Shown: piece by piece, positions 55,284-64,000 of the stretch | Numbering within the stretch: position 1 is the stretch's first letter | How the letters are laid out: each line of letters begins with the position of its first letter | Assembly: GCA_002748265.1 (NCBI GenBank) | Contig: PDRY01000013.1 | Coordinates: 1-64,000 of the forward strand | Length of the DNA: 64,000 nucleotides | Direction: 5' to 3' | Origin: Rhodobacterales bacterium | GTDB lineage: Bacteria > Pseudomonadota > Alphaproteobacteria > Rhodobacterales > Rhodobacteraceae | Made by a program: the position numbers and the translations under genes | The notes under the pieces: model-generated | What the model saw: the letters and a program-made list of their open reading frames with translations, nothing else | Told to the model about the DNA's origin: nothing | Database searches by the model: none

Positions 55284-56953
55284 GCCTGCAGTCTGATCAC
55301 GCGCTCTGGCTCAAGAGCTACCCCGAGGGGATCGCGCCCGAGCTGGACTTCGCCGAAGGGGAGACGTTCCTCAGCGCCGTCGAAGAAAGCCTGACGGCAA
55401 ACGCCGCCAACACCGCCGTGCGATGCCTGGGCACGGACATGACCTATGCCGAGCTGGACGAGGCCTCCCGGGCCTTCGCGGCTGCGCTGCAATCGCTGAA
55501 GCTGAGCCCCGGCGCGCGGGTGGCGCTGATGATGCCGTCCCTGCCGCAATACCTGGTCTGTCTGCTGGGCGTCCTGCGCGGCGGGTTTGTGGCCACCGGG
55601 GTGAACCCGCTCTACACCCCGCGCGAGATGCGCCACCAGCTGGCCGACAGCGGGGCAGAAGCGCTCGTCATTCTTGAGCAGTTCGCCGCAGGCTTTGAAA
55701 GCATCCGAAGCGAGACGCAGGTCAAACATGTGATCCTCACCTCGGTCGGGGATGTGTTCGGCGGCGTGAAGCGCCACATCGCCAATTTCAAGCTGCGCAA
55801 GTTGGACAAGGCTGTGCCTGCGTTCAAACTGCCCGGCGCGCTGCGCTACCGCGAGATGCTGGCGCGCGGTGCGAAAGCTCCGTGGTCGCATCCGACCCCG
55901 AAGCCTGAAGATGTCGCGGTGCTGCAATACACCGGCGGCACGACGGGGATCGCCAAGGGAGCGATGCTGTCTCAGCGCAACCTTCTGGCCGCGATGCGTA
56001 TGTCGGGGGCCTGGCTGGCACCGGCGCTCGAACAGGCGCCTCGGGTTGCGGCTCCGGTCGGGGTGATGCCGCTGCCGCTCTATCATGTCTATACGCTGTA
56101 TACGACGGCGATGCTGCTCTCTCAGGGCGGCTGCTCGGTGCAGGTGCCCAACCCGCGAGATCTGGGGGCGCTGATCAAGGCGATGAAGGCGCAGCCTTTC
56201 CACCTGATGACCGGGCTCAATACGCTCTATGCCGGGCTGTTGGCCCATCCTGACATGGCCAGCGTGGATGTAAGCCACACGCGTGTGTTTATTGCCGGAG
56301 GCACATCGACGCACCACCACACCGCCGAGGCGTGGCACGCTTTGACGGGCAACTGGATCACCGAAGGGTGGGGGATGTCGGAGACTTCAGGCGCGGGCAC
56401 CTGCAACCCCTGGCCGACACCGGGCTTTACGCATTCCATCGGTGTTCCCATGCCTTCGGTTCTGGTCGAAATCCGCGATGAGGATGGCACACCGCTGCCC
56501 CATGACCAGCCGGGAGAGCTTTGGGTCAAAGGCCCCCATGTGATGTCCGGCTATTGGCGGATGGATGAAGATCCGTTCGACGCAAACGGCTTCTTGGCCA
56601 CCGGCGATGTGGCGATGATGGATGACGCGGGCTTCATCCATATCGTTGATCGCAAGAAGGATATGATCCTGGTCTCGGGCTTCAACGTTTACCCCAACGA
56701 GATTGAGGAGGTCCTCTCCGATCTGGAGGGTGTGCTGGAGGCCGCCGCAGTGGGCGTGCCCGACGCCAAAACCGGCGAGTCGGTGAAGGTCTTCGTCGTC
56801 AAGAAGGACCCCGCCCTGACCGAAGAGGATGTCCGCGCCCACTGTTCCAAGGCGCTGACCAATTACAAACGCCCCCGGTCGGTCGTTTTCCTGGACGAGC
56901 TGCCAAAAACCCCGGTGGGCAAAATCATGCGCCGGATGTTGCGAGAAAGGTAA
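55280..56953 (+). CDS. fadD: Long-chain acyl-CoA synthetase
   Basis: 557 aa from the GTG at 55280, giving the family-like N-terminus SLQSDHALWLKSYPEG; earlier in-frame ATGs add a basic tail with no similarity. AMP-binding P-loop YTGGTTGIAKG, the GWGMSE motif, and the C-terminal ATGDVAMMDDAGFIHIVDRKKD with SGFNVYPNEIEEV are all present. It activates fatty acids to acyl-CoA with ATP. It is the first gene of a six-gene operon of acyl-CoA metabolism, and its start is coupled to the 13-codon upstream ORF. Confidence 0.92.
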   Translation: MSLQSDHALWLKSYPEGIAPELDFAEGETFLSAVEESLTANAANTAVRCLGTDMTYAELDEASRAFAAALQSLKLSPGARVALMMPSLPQYLVCLLGVLRGGFVATGVNPLYTPREMRHQLADSGAEALVILEQFAAGFESIRSETQVKHVILTSVGDVFGGVKRHIANFKLRKLDKAVPAFKLPGALRYREMLARGAKAPWSHPTPKPEDVAVLQYTGGTTGIAKGAMLSQRNLLAAMRMSGAWLAPALEQAPRVAAPVGVMPLPLYHVYTLYTTAMLLSQGGCSVQVPNPRDLGALIKAMKAQPFHLMTGLNTLYAGLLAHPDMASVDVSHTRVFIAGGTSTHHHTAEAWHALTGNWITEGWGMSETSGAGTCNPWPTPGFTHSIGVPMPSVLVEIRDEDGTPLPHDQPGELWVKGPHVMSGYWRMDEDPFDANGFLATGDVAMMDDAGFIHIVDRKKDMILVSGFNVYPNEIEEVLSDLEGVLEAAAVGVPDAKTGESVKVFVVKKDPALTEEDVRAHCSKALTNYKRPRSVVFLDELPKTPVGKIMRRMLRER

Positions 56954-56957
56954 GATC

Positions 56958-58181
56958 ATGGATTTCACCCCCACGCCCCGCGGGCAGGAGATGCTCGAGA
57001 AGCTCAAGGCATTCATGGCCGAAGAGGTCATGCCCAACGAAGCCGCCTATTACGCCGAGATTCGGGCGCTGTGCCCCGGGGCCGATTGGCGCGATTGGCA
57101 GGTCAGCCCGATGATGGAGGCCTGGAAGTCCAAGGCCAAGGCGGCCGGGCTGTGGAACCTGTTCTTGCCCGATGCCGATCACGGAGCGGGGCTGTCGCTG
57201 CAAGACTATGCCCCGATGGCTGAGGAAATGGGCCGCGCGCCGTTCTCAGCCGAGATCTTCAACTGCAACGCGCCCGATACCGGCAATATGGAGGTGCTGC
57301 ATTACTTCGGCAATGAAGCGCAGCAGAACCGCTGGCTGACCCCTCTGCTGGAGGGCGAAATCCGCTCGGTGTTTTGCATGACGGAGCCCGATGTCGCCTC
57401 GTCCGATGCCACCACGATGGAGGCCACGATCACCGAGGATGGCGACGATCTGATCCTCAACGGGCGCAAATGGTGGTCCACCGGGCTGGGCCACCCTAAG
57501 GCCGAGATCGGGATCTTCATGGGGCTGTCAAACCCCGAGGCCGACGCGCATCATCAGCACTCCATGGTGTTGGTGCCGTTCGACACCCCCGGCGTGACCA
57601 TCGACCGGATGCTGCCGACCTTTGGTGAGTACGACCCGCCGCTGGGTCATGGCGAGGTCACCTTCGACAATGTCCGGGTGCCGCGCGAAAACCTGCTTTT
57701 GGGGCTGGGCCGGGGGTTCGAGATCGCCCAGGGCCGCCTTGGACCCGGGCGCATCCACCACTGCATGCGGGCCATCGGCGCCGCCGAGCGGGCGTTGGAG
57801 CTGATGATCCAGCGGGGCAACAGCCGCGTTGCCTTTGGCCGCAAGCTGACCGATCTGGGCGCCAACCGGGACCATATCGGCCGGGCGCGCGTGGCCATTG
57901 ATCAGGCGCGGCTGCTCACGCTTCATGCTGCATGGAAAATCGACACGCAGGGCGCACGCGCGGCCGCGATCGAGATTTCCGCCATCAAGCTGGTGGCGCC
58001 GTCGATGCTGCAAGATGTCGTGGATCGCGCGATGCAGATCCATGGCGGGATGGGGCTGACCCATGATGTTCCGCTGACGGAGCTGTTCATCATGGCCCGT
58101 GCTCTGCGCTATGCCGACGGCCCCGACGAAGTGCATCTGGCCCAGATCGCCCGCCGCGAGCTCAAGAAGTACCGCGGATGA
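56958..58181 (+). CDS. Acyl-CoA dehydrogenase (ACAD10/11-like)
   Basis: 407 aa. FAD- and substrate-binding motifs of the family are visible: FCMTEPDVASSDATTMEATI (flavin side), KWWSTG, and near the C-terminus MQIHGGMGLTHDVPLTELF. It introduces the alpha-beta double bond into acyl-CoA. Its end overlaps the phosphotransferase gene by 4 bases. Linkage of a dehydrogenase to an APH-type kinase mirrors the fused mammalian ACAD10/11 proteins. Confidence 0.93.
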   Translation: MDFTPTPRGQEMLEKLKAFMAEEVMPNEAAYYAEIRALCPGADWRDWQVSPMMEAWKSKAKAAGLWNLFLPDADHGAGLSLQDYAPMAEEMGRAPFSAEIFNCNAPDTGNMEVLHYFGNEAQQNRWLTPLLEGEIRSVFCMTEPDVASSDATTMEATITEDGDDLILNGRKWWSTGLGHPKAEIGIFMGLSNPEADAHHQHSMVLVPFDTPGVTIDRMLPTFGEYDPPLGHGEVTFDNVRVPRENLLLGLGRGFEIAQGRLGPGRIHHCMRAIGAAERALELMIQRGNSRVAFGRKLTDLGANRDHIGRARVAIDQARLLTLHAAWKIDTQGARAAAIEISAIKLVAPSMLQDVVDRAMQIHGGMGLTHDVPLTELFIMARALRYADGPDEVHLAQIARRELKKYRG

Positions 58182-59245
58182 GCGATGTGATCGACCAGGC
58201 CGGCCCGGTGCGCGAAGATGAGGCGCTGCCGCTTGAGCGGCTGTTGCCTTGGATCCGCGCCCACGTGCCGGAGGCCTCCGGCACGCCCGAGATCACGCAG
58301 TATAGCGGCGGGGTGTCGAACTGGACCTACCGGCTGCGGTTTGACGGGGCGGATCTGATTTTGCGCCGCCCGCCAGCCGGTGCACGGGCGAAGTCGGCCA
58401 ATGATATGGCCCGCGAATACCGCCTGCAAAAGGCGCTCGCGCCGCATTTTCCGTTGGTTCCGCCGATGCGGGCGCTCTGTGAGGACGAAGACGTCATCGG
58501 GGCCGAATTCTATCTGATGGATCGTCTGGAGGGCATCATCCCGCGCAAGAACCTGCCGCGCGGTGTGGAGCTGACCCCGGATGAAACGCGCGTGCTGTGC
58601 CAGAATGTATTGGACACACTGGTGCGATTGCACAGCGTCGATGTGCGGGAGGCGGGGCTGGATCATCTTGGGGTCGGCGCCGGGTATGCTCGCCGCCAGA
58701 TCGACGGCTGGTCCTGCCGCTACAAGGAGTTTCGGACCTGGAACGTGCCCAAGGGCACGAAGATCATGAACTGGCTGGACAAGAACCTCCCCGACGAGGG
58801 CCCTTTGTGTCTGACCCATAACGATTTTCGCTTCGACAATGTTGTGCTGAGCCCGGACCATCCGACCCGCGTCATAGGCGTGCTGGATTGGGAGCTGGCC
58901 ACGATTGGCGATCCGCTGATGGATCTTGGCAATCTGCTGGCCTACTGGGTCGAGCCCGGCGATGATCGCATCGCAAAAGCGACCCGTCGCCAGCCCACGA
59001 CGCTGCCCGGGATGATGACCCGCCAAGAGGTGATTGACTATTACTGCGCCGCGACCGGCCGCGATCCGCGCGCGATAACCTACTACCAGGTGTATGGGCT
59101 GTTCCGGCTGTCCGGGATCGTGCAGCAGATCTACTACCGCTACCACCATGGCCAGACCCGCAACCCGGATTTCCGCCGGTTCTGGCTGATCACCCATTAC
59201 CTGCACTGGCGCTGTCGCCGCTTGATGCGTCAGGAGGCGCCATGA
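58178..59245 (+). CDS. APH-family phosphotransferase (ACAD10/11 kinase-like)
   Basis: 355 aa. Kinase-like fold with SGGVSNWTYRLRFDGADLILRRPP as the nucleotide-loop region, the catalytic LTHNDFRFDN (H-x-D-x-x-x-x-N) and GVLDWELATIGDPLMDLG as the metal-binding segment. In ACAD10/11 such domains phosphorylate 4-hydroxyacyl-CoA so that the neighbouring dehydrogenase can remove the hydroxyl. The overlap with both neighbours (ATGA at each side) supports that pathway here; the substrate is inferred. Confidence 0.88.
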   Translation: MSDVIDQAGPVREDEALPLERLLPWIRAHVPEASGTPEITQYSGGVSNWTYRLRFDGADLILRRPPAGARAKSANDMAREYRLQKALAPHFPLVPPMRALCEDEDVIGAEFYLMDRLEGIIPRKNLPRGVELTPDETRVLCQNVLDTLVRLHSVDVREAGLDHLGVGAGYARRQIDGWSCRYKEFRTWNVPKGTKIMNWLDKNLPDEGPLCLTHNDFRFDNVVLSPDHPTRVIGVLDWELATIGDPLMDLGNLLAYWVEPGDDRIAKATRRQPTTLPGMMTRQEVIDYYCAATGRDPRAITYYQVYGLFRLSGIVQQIYYRYHHGQTRNPDFRRFWLITHYLHWRCRRLMRQEAP

Positions 59246-59997
59246 CCGAAACCACCCTCATCACCGGCGCCAGCTCGGGCCTTGGCGCGGGTATGGCGCG
59301 CGAACTGGCGGCGCGTGGTGGCGATCTTGCCCTTTGTGCCCGCCGGACCGACGCTCTGGAAACACTTCGGGCAGAGATCCTTGCCGCCAACCCGGGCCGC
59401 AGGGTTGAGATCGCCCCGCTGGACGTGACCGATGACGGCGCCGTGTTTGAGGTCTTTTCGGATCTGCATGCCCGGATGGGGCGGATCGACCGGGTGATCG
59501 TCAACGCCGGGATTGGGCGCGGCGCGCCGGTGGGGAAGGGCGGCTGGGCCGAGAACCGCGCGACGCTGGAGACCAATCTGATCGCGGCCTTCGCGCAATC
59601 CGAGGCCGCGATGACCTTCTTTCGCGATCAGAGCGCGGGGCATCTGGTCATTATCTCGTCGATGAGCGCCATGCGGGGGATGCGCGGGGCGATGACCGCT
59701 TATTCCACCTCCAAGGCCGCTGTCGCCGCGATGGCTGAGGGCATCCGCTCGGACGTGATGATGAAGAAGGGGATCGACGTGACCACGCTTTTCCCCGGCT
59801 ACATCGCTTCGGAGCTGACGGAGGGGATGCCGAAGGAAAAGACGCCCTTCCTGATCGACGGCGCCAAAGGGGCGCGTCTTTTGACCGATGCGATCCTGGC
59901 GCGCAAAGCGACCGCCACGGTGCCCTGGTGGCCCTGGGCCTTCATGGGCGTCCTGATGCGCCACCTTCCCCTGTCCCTCGTGCGAAAGATGACATGA
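59242..59997 (+). CDS. Short-chain dehydrogenase/reductase
   Basis: 251 aa classical SDR. TGASSGLGAGMARELA binds the cofactor, NAGIG is the structural motif, and the active site reads S (VIISSMSAM) and Y-x-x-x-K (AYSTSKAAV). The N-terminal pattern without an acidic residue after strand 2 (LCARRTD) suggests NADP(H). Fourth cistron of the fadD operon, coupled by 4-base overlaps at both ends. Confidence 0.92.
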   Translation: MTETTLITGASSGLGAGMARELAARGGDLALCARRTDALETLRAEILAANPGRRVEIAPLDVTDDGAVFEVFSDLHARMGRIDRVIVNAGIGRGAPVGKGGWAENRATLETNLIAAFAQSEAAMTFFRDQSAGHLVIISSMSAMRGMRGAMTAYSTSKAAVAAMAEGIRSDVMMKKGIDVTTLFPGYIASELTEGMPKEKTPFLIDGAKGARLLTDAILARKATATVPWWPWAFMGVLMRHLPLSLVRKMT

Positions 59998-60512
59998 CCC
60001 GCATTCAGATCCCTGCACCCGACGCGCCCGCCAACCAGTTGAACACGGTGCTGCGCAAGCTTGCCAAGCTGCCCGAGGGGCTGCGCGCTCCGGCGTTCAA
60101 TCTCTTTTTTGGACGGTTCTCGCCCTTTTATGCCTCGTTGCGGGTCAAGGTCGTGGAGATCACCCCTGACACCGTGAGCTTGCGCCTCAGGGATCGTCGC
60201 CGAACCCGCAACCATGTGAAGGGCATCCACGCCGTCGCTGCGTTGCTGCCGGCCGAATATGCCGCCGGGCTTGTCTGCGGGCAGACCGTGCCCAAGGGGG
60301 CGGTTGTCGTCGTCAAGGGGCTGGAGTGCCAGATTCGAAAGCCGATCCGAGGCGATATCGTCGCCACCGCCCGCCTGACCGAGGCGCAGCGCGCGGCTCT
60401 GAGTACCGAAGAAAAGGGCGATATGAAGCTCGCCTTCACTGTGACCGGCTCTGATGGTCAAACCCCGATCGAGGGTGTTGCCAATATGGCCTGGTTCCCA
60501 CGCAAGAGGTAA
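59994..60512 (+). CDS. Hotdog-fold protein, DUF4442 type
   Basis: 172 aa. A DUF4442 thioesterase-like hotdog pattern: LFFGRFSPFYASLRVKVVEI, then GIHAVAALLPAEYAAGLV in place of the hotdog central helix, and a GDIVATARLTE strand. It may hydrolyse or bind acyl-CoA. ATG 59994 overlaps the SDR stop. Confidence 0.8.
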   Translation: MTRIQIPAPDAPANQLNTVLRKLAKLPEGLRAPAFNLFFGRFSPFYASLRVKVVEITPDTVSLRLRDRRRTRNHVKGIHAVAALLPAEYAAGLVCGQTVPKGAVVVVKGLECQIRKPIRGDIVATARLTEAQRAALSTEEKGDMKLAFTVTGSDGQTPIEGVANMAWFPRKR

Positions 60513-60517
60513 CGCCG

Positions 60518-61408
60518 ATGGACTATCACCTGATCCCCACGCCCGGACCCGCTCCGGAAGACGTCGTCGTAGGCACGGATGGCATGCTCTACGCAGGGCA
60601 GGAGGACGGGTGCATTTTGCGCATCAATCCCGACAGCGAAGAGATTACCGTTGTTGCGCGCGTGCCGGGGCGCCCTTTGGGTTTGGAGCCACTGCCGGAC
60701 GGACGGCTTTTGGTGTGCAATTCCCCTGAAGGGCTGATGCGGGTCGATCCGGTGACGGGCGATTTCGAGCGGCTGGTCTCTGAGATCAACGGGCAGAAGC
60801 TTATCTTTGCGTCCAACGTGATCGCGGATCCGGATGGAACGGTGCATTTCACCGCCTCGTCGATGCGCTACACCCAGCCGCAATGGAAGCGCGATCTGAT
60901 CGAGGCCATTCCGACGGGACACCTTTGTCGCCTGACGCTCGATGGAGCGCTCACGGTGCTGGCGAACGATCTGCATTTCGCAAACGGGCTGGTGCGGCAA
61001 GGGGATGACCTGATCGTTGCGGAGACCGCCGCGCGCCGTCTGACCCGGTTTGCGCCGGACGGAAGCCGCGCGTTGTTCTGCGATCTGCCGGGATACCCGG
61101 ACAATCTGGGGCTTGGAGCTGACGGCACGATCTGGGTTGCGCTGCCGACGCGGTTCAACCCGTCCCTTGAACGGCTGCGGCGTGCGCCGGGGTTCATTCG
61201 CCGACTGGCCGTGCGTCTGCCGGATTCGGTGCAGCCGACACCCGCCCCGCTGGCATGGATCGCTGGCGTGTCTCCTCAGGGGGAGATTGTGCGGGAGTTC
61301 CTGTGGGAGGATGGCGGCTATGGCTTTGTCACCGGGGTGTGCCAGCATCGCGGGCGGCTCTGGTGTGGGAGCCTTTCGGAGCCCGGTTTGCTGACCGTCA
61401 CCCTCTAG
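60518..61408 (+). CDS. SMP-30/gluconolactonase-like beta-propeller
   Basis: 296 aa. Repeated propeller blades with GxDGxLYAG-like turns (VVGTDGMLYAGQEDG, GLEPLPDGRLLVCN, FASNVIADPDGTVHF) fit the SMP-30/strictosidine-synthase-like group. Metal-dependent lactonase activity is common in the family. It is the last cistron of the fadD operon, followed by a strong terminator. Confidence 0.82.
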   Translation: MDYHLIPTPGPAPEDVVVGTDGMLYAGQEDGCILRINPDSEEITVVARVPGRPLGLEPLPDGRLLVCNSPEGLMRVDPVTGDFERLVSEINGQKLIFASNVIADPDGTVHFTASSMRYTQPQWKRDLIEAIPTGHLCRLTLDGALTVLANDLHFANGLVRQGDDLIVAETAARRLTRFAPDGSRALFCDLPGYPDNLGLGADGTIWVALPTRFNPSLERLRRAPGFIRRLAVRLPDSVQPTPAPLAWIAGVSPQGEIVREFLWEDGGYGFVTGVCQHRGRLWCGSLSEPGLLTVTL

Positions 61409-61432
61409 GGCACGCCTTGCCTCATCCGATCG

Positions 61433-61470
61433 TAAGCCCCGCGCGTCATTCTCGCGCGGGGCTTATTATT
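61433..61470 (+). terminator. Strong rho-independent terminator of the fadD operon
   Basis: TAAGCCCCGCGCG (61433-61445) pairs perfectly over 13 bp with 61453-61465, loop 7 bases, followed by TTATT. It lies 25 bases after the last stop of the operon and could also stop the convergent GTPase transcript. Confidence 0.87.
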
Positions 61471-61530
61471 GAGAGCCGGGCACAGCATTTCCGACCCTGC
61501 GGGTGCGCAATAGAGAGCCCCGCTCAGGCG

Positions 61531-62748
61531 TTACGCGGCCGCTTCGCCCCGCCGCCAGATCGGGAAAGGATCTGCCATCTCGGGAAGGGAGTCGGGATCG
61601 CGCGCTTGATCTTCCGGGACGAGGCAATCGTTCAGCCTGGACCTCAGCGCGTCCCAGTCGATCCCGGTGCCGATGAAAACGATCTCTTGTCGGCGGTCCC
61701 CCCAGGGGTCTTCCCAGTGAGAGGACAGGTAGGCGCGGGCGCTGTCATGATCCGGCCAGCGGTTGCGCGGCACCGCCGCCCACCACGTGCCCAGCGGCGC
61801 AACGGATGAGAGCGCACCGGCTAGGGAGAACTCCGCCACCCAATCGGGGCGCGTTGCGATCCAGAAATGGCCTTTTGCGCGGATAACGCCGGGGAGATCG
61901 CCATTGAACAGCGCCAGGATCTTCTCGGGCTGAAACGGACGACGGGCGCGATAGACATAGCTGGCGACGCCGTATTCTTCGGTCTCGGGCGTGTGATCGG
62001 CAAAGCCGTAGAGCTCCTTCGCCCAGAGCGGGTGCTCATGCGCCTTCTCGAAGTCGAAGAGACCCGTGTCGAGAACCTGATCAACCGGCACGTCGGAGCG
62101 GTCGGTTTCGATGATCTTCGCGTCCGCATTGAGGCTGCGAATGATCTTCCGGGCGGCGTCGGCATTTTCGGGTCCGGCATCCGAAATCTTGTTGAGAACG
62201 ACCACATCCGCGAATTCGATCTGGTCGGTCAGAAGATGCACCAGGGTGCGTTCGTCTTCCTCGCCCAGTGTTTCACCCCGATCATGGAGGAAATCGTGGC
62301 TCGAATAGTCGGCCAGAAGGTTCACGGCGTCGACGACCGTGACCATTGTATCAAGCCGCGCGATATCGGACAGGCTCTCACCGTGTTCATCGCGAAACTC
62401 GAAGGTCGCCGCGACCGGAAGCGGCTCCGAGATGCCGGTGGATTCGATCAGCAGGTAGTCGAACCGTTTCTCATCCGCGAGCCGTCGGACCTCTTCGAGC
62501 AGATCGTCCCGCAGCGTGCAGCAGATGCAGCCGTTCGACATTTCGACCAATGTCTCGTCCGTGCGGCTCAGTTCCGTGTCCGCGCGCACCAGGTCGGCGT
62601 CGATGTTAACTTCGGACATGTCATTAACGATGACGGCCACGCGTCGGCCTTCTCGATTGTTGAGCACGCGGTTCAGGAGCGTTGTCTTACCGGCTCCGAG
62701 AAAACCCGAGAGCACGGTCACAGGTAAACGCTGATCTTGCAGGGTCAT
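61531..62748 (-). CDS. COG0523 (CobW/ZigA-type) metal-chaperone GTPase
   Basis: 405 aa from the ATG at 62748, with GAGGATAGG just upstream. GxxGxGKT at 15-22, the metal-binding CxCC at 74-77 ([11 protein letters not shown]), guanine-specificity NKIS, and a CobW C-terminal domain. Zinc-responsive members deliver zinc to essential enzymes when it is scarce. A Zur-like palindrome lies 50 bases upstream, which favours the zinc role over cobalamin synthesis. Confidence 0.9.
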   Translation of the reverse strand: MTLQDQRLPVTVLSGFLGAGKTTLLNRVLNNREGRRVAVIVNDMSEVNIDADLVRADTELSRTDETLVEMSNGCICCTLRDDLLEEVRRLADEKRFDYLLIESTGISEPLPVAATFEFRDEHGESLSDIARLDTMVTVVDAVNLLADYSSHDFLHDRGETLGEEDERTLVHLLTDQIEFADVVVLNKISDAGPENADAARKIIRSLNADAKIIETDRSDVPVDQVLDTGLFDFEKAHEHPLWAKELYGFADHTPETEEYGVASYVYRARRPFQPEKILALFNGDLPGVIRAKGHFWIATRPDWVAEFSLAGALSSVAPLGTWWAAVPRNRWPDHDSARAYLSSHWEDPWGDRRQEIVFIGTGIDWDALRSRLNDCLVPEDQARDPDSLPEMADPFPIWRRGEAAA

Positions 62749-62797
62749 CCTATCCTCATGAATTTTAGTGAAAGCTCTGCTGTGAGGTGCAGTGAAT

Positions 62798-62815
62798 GAT
62801 ATGTTATACCATATC
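62798..62815. promoter_or_regulatory. Zur-like box upstream of the COG0523 gene
   Basis: GATATGTTATACCATATC has perfect 6-base palindromic arms (GATATG/CATATC) around an A/T-rich centre, closely resembling alphaproteobacterial Zur boxes. It lies 50 bases upstream of the GTPase start, in a promoter position. Confidence 0.6.
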
Positions 62816-62971
62816 CCATGAAGGCCGCAAGGCATGCGCACTTGATCGTGTCCGGTGGAGCATGCTCGCGACGTCGTTTGCCGTGTCGGGGTCGCGGAGA
62901 GGGGAACAACGCAACCGAACCCTCGTCTGAGTACCCTTGCGTTTCAGTAGGATTTTTTGGATGGACAAGAG

Positions 62972-62989
62972 TATATGTTACAATATAAC
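62972..62989. promoter_or_regulatory. Second Zur-like box upstream of the binding-protein gene
   Basis: TATATGTTACAATATAAC agrees with the first box at 13 of 18 positions, including the ATATGTTA half-site. It lies about 70 bases upstream of the binding-protein start, in promoter position for the divergent gene. Confidence 0.5.
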
Positions 62990-63059
62990 CGATCGCGACC
63001 AGCTCGGTGCGGCCGACGCACCTTGTCGAAATATCGAACAACCAAATCGGAACCTGATC

Positions 63060-64000
63060 ATGAAGACCCTCTCGCTCTGCGTCGCTTTTGTTGCCTGTGC
63101 TGCAAGCGGCGCCACCGCTCAGTCCTACCCCCTCACAATTGAGAATTGCGGGCGCGAGATCACCTTCGAGAGTGCTCCTGAAAGCGTTGTGAGTATCGGT
63201 CAGGGCGCGACAGAGGCGCTCTATACGCTGGGCCTGGCTGACAAGGTGAGCGGCACGGCGGTCTGGTTCACCGACGTCCTACCCGAATTTGAGCAGGCCA
63301 ATGCCGAGATTGAGCGGATCGCTGACAACGCTCCCAGTTTTGAGGCGGTCGTGAACAAGCGTCCCGGCTTGGTGGCGAGCCAGTACGAATGGTATGTCGG
63401 CCCAAAGGGCTCGGTTGGCACGCGCGAGCAGTTCCACGATCTGGGCGTTCCGACCTATATCTGGCCGGCCGATTGCATTGGGAAGGACAATACCGTCGGT
63501 GTAGACGGCACCCGCGAAGAGCTGATGTCCACTGAGGTCATCTATCGCGGCCTGTTGGAACTGTCGCAGATCTTCGGCGTTCCGGCGGCCGGCGAGGCTG
63601 CGGTTGCGGACCTGAAGGCACGTGAGGCTGCGGCAATTGAGCGGGCAAACGCGCTCGATCTAGAGGGCGTCTCAGCGCTGTTTTGGTTCTCTAGCGCCAA
63701 GATGGACGCCGATCCCTATGTCGCCGGAGCCAAGGGCGCGCCGGGGTTCATCATGACCCAGCTGGGGATCGAGAACGTGGTCACCTCAAGCGAAGAGTGG
63801 CCCACCGTCGGCTGGGAAACCATCGCCAAAGCCAACCCGACCTATATCGTTCTGGCCGATCTGCAGCGCCGCAAGTACCCGGCCGATGCCGTTGAGGTCA
63901 AACAGGAATTCCTGCAGAGCGATCCGGTGGCAAGTCAGATGGATGCCGTCAAAGAAGGCCGCGTTCTGGTTCTGGATGCCCACGCGATGGATGCGACCAT
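63060..64000 (+). CDS. BtuF/FecB-like periplasmic binding protein (partial)
   Basis: At least 313 codons, running off the window. A signal peptide (LSLCVAFVACAASGATAQ) precedes a helical-backbone binding-protein fold: ESVVSIGQGATEALYTLGLADKVSGTAVW, then a long linking helix, then VGWETIAKANPTYIVLADLQ, as in siderophore and cobalamin binding proteins. Permease and ATPase genes probably follow. With Zur-like boxes in front and the COG0523 gene beside it, a zinc or zinc-chelate importer is a reasonable inference; iron chelates are the alternative. Confidence 0.82.
   Translation, partial: MKTLSLCVAFVACAASGATAQSYPLTIENCGREITFESAPESVVSIGQGATEALYTLGLADKVSGTAVWFTDVLPEFEQANAEIERIADNAPSFEAVVNKRPGLVASQYEWYVGPKGSVGTREQFHDLGVPTYIWPADCIGKDNTVGVDGTREELMSTEVIYRGLLELSQIFGVPAAGEAAVADLKAREAAAIERANALDLEGVSALFWFSSAKMDADPYVAGAKGAPGFIMTQLGIENVVTSSEEWPTVGWETIAKANPTYIVLADLQRRKYPADAVEVKQEFLQSDPVASQMDAVKEGRVLVLDAHAMDAT

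Overview
The window is high-GC DNA from an alphaproteobacterium, most likely Rhodobacterales (roseobacter group). I infer this from the gene neighbourhoods (YfgM-like/bamB/der/GH114/serS; ctaD beside a cupin gene and a DUF2244 gene), an EamA-type riboflavin importer under an FMN riboswitch, a CtrA-type TTAA-N7-TTAA box, and the Cas9 type. The taxonomic call is inference; no marker rRNA is present.

Layout. (1) 1-6 kb: the edge of an IS3-family element, then a tight minus-strand operon, LacI regulator > periplasmic binding protein > two permeases > ATPase > metallophosphoesterase, with a perfect 12-bp LacI-type operator in front. It looks like an importer for a phosphodiester-type compound with a hydrolase. 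(2) 6.2-18.7 kb: an accessory island between decayed IS6-family copies, ending at a tRNA-Ser. It carries a compact type II-C CRISPR-Cas locus (21 repeats of 36 bp, cas2, cas1, cas9 of 1079 aa, tracrRNA) and a four-gene AaeXAB-like aromatic-acid efflux operon with its own outer-membrane channel. (3) 18.8-28 kb: a large glycosyltransferase, Fe superoxide dismutase, FMN riboswitch plus ribN, a second EamA permease, a LOG-family hydrolase, a LysM protein, an Atm1-type ABC exporter, and a LysR regulator divergent from an NTF2-like protein. (4) 29-53.5 kb: an RND pump with its adaptor, then mostly housekeeping genes: YfgM-like protein, bamB, der, serS, a ubiH-like gene, carA, yqeY, ctaD, lipB, a universal stress protein and a SulP transporter, with two glycosyl/sulfotransferase-type genes between them. 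(5) 54-64 kb: tRNA-Gly, a PmtA-like methyltransferase, a six-gene acyl-CoA operon starting with fadD, then a divergent pair (COG0523 GTPase and a BtuF/FecB-like binding protein) that share Zur-like boxes.

The most interesting signal is in the cas9-tracrRNA intergenic region. Upstream of the normal tracrRNA anti-repeat, on the same strand, lies a degenerate CRISPR repeat (13224-13259). A transcript through both would fold on itself into a natural single-guide RNA. The guide-like bases immediately 5' of that degenerate repeat match 11 nt exactly, in the seed position, at the predicted cas9 transcription start (13005-13015). This is the architecture of the long-form tracrRNA that makes Streptococcus pyogenes Cas9 repress its own promoter, here in a type II-C system. 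An inverted repeat across the cas9 -35 box suggests a second layer of control.

Other regulatory signals: a coupled 13-codon upstream ORF at fadD, a CtrA box ahead of a glycosyltransferase with an MshEN-like N-terminus, a hairpin between the binding-protein and permease genes, and a likely CTG start for a GH114-family gene.
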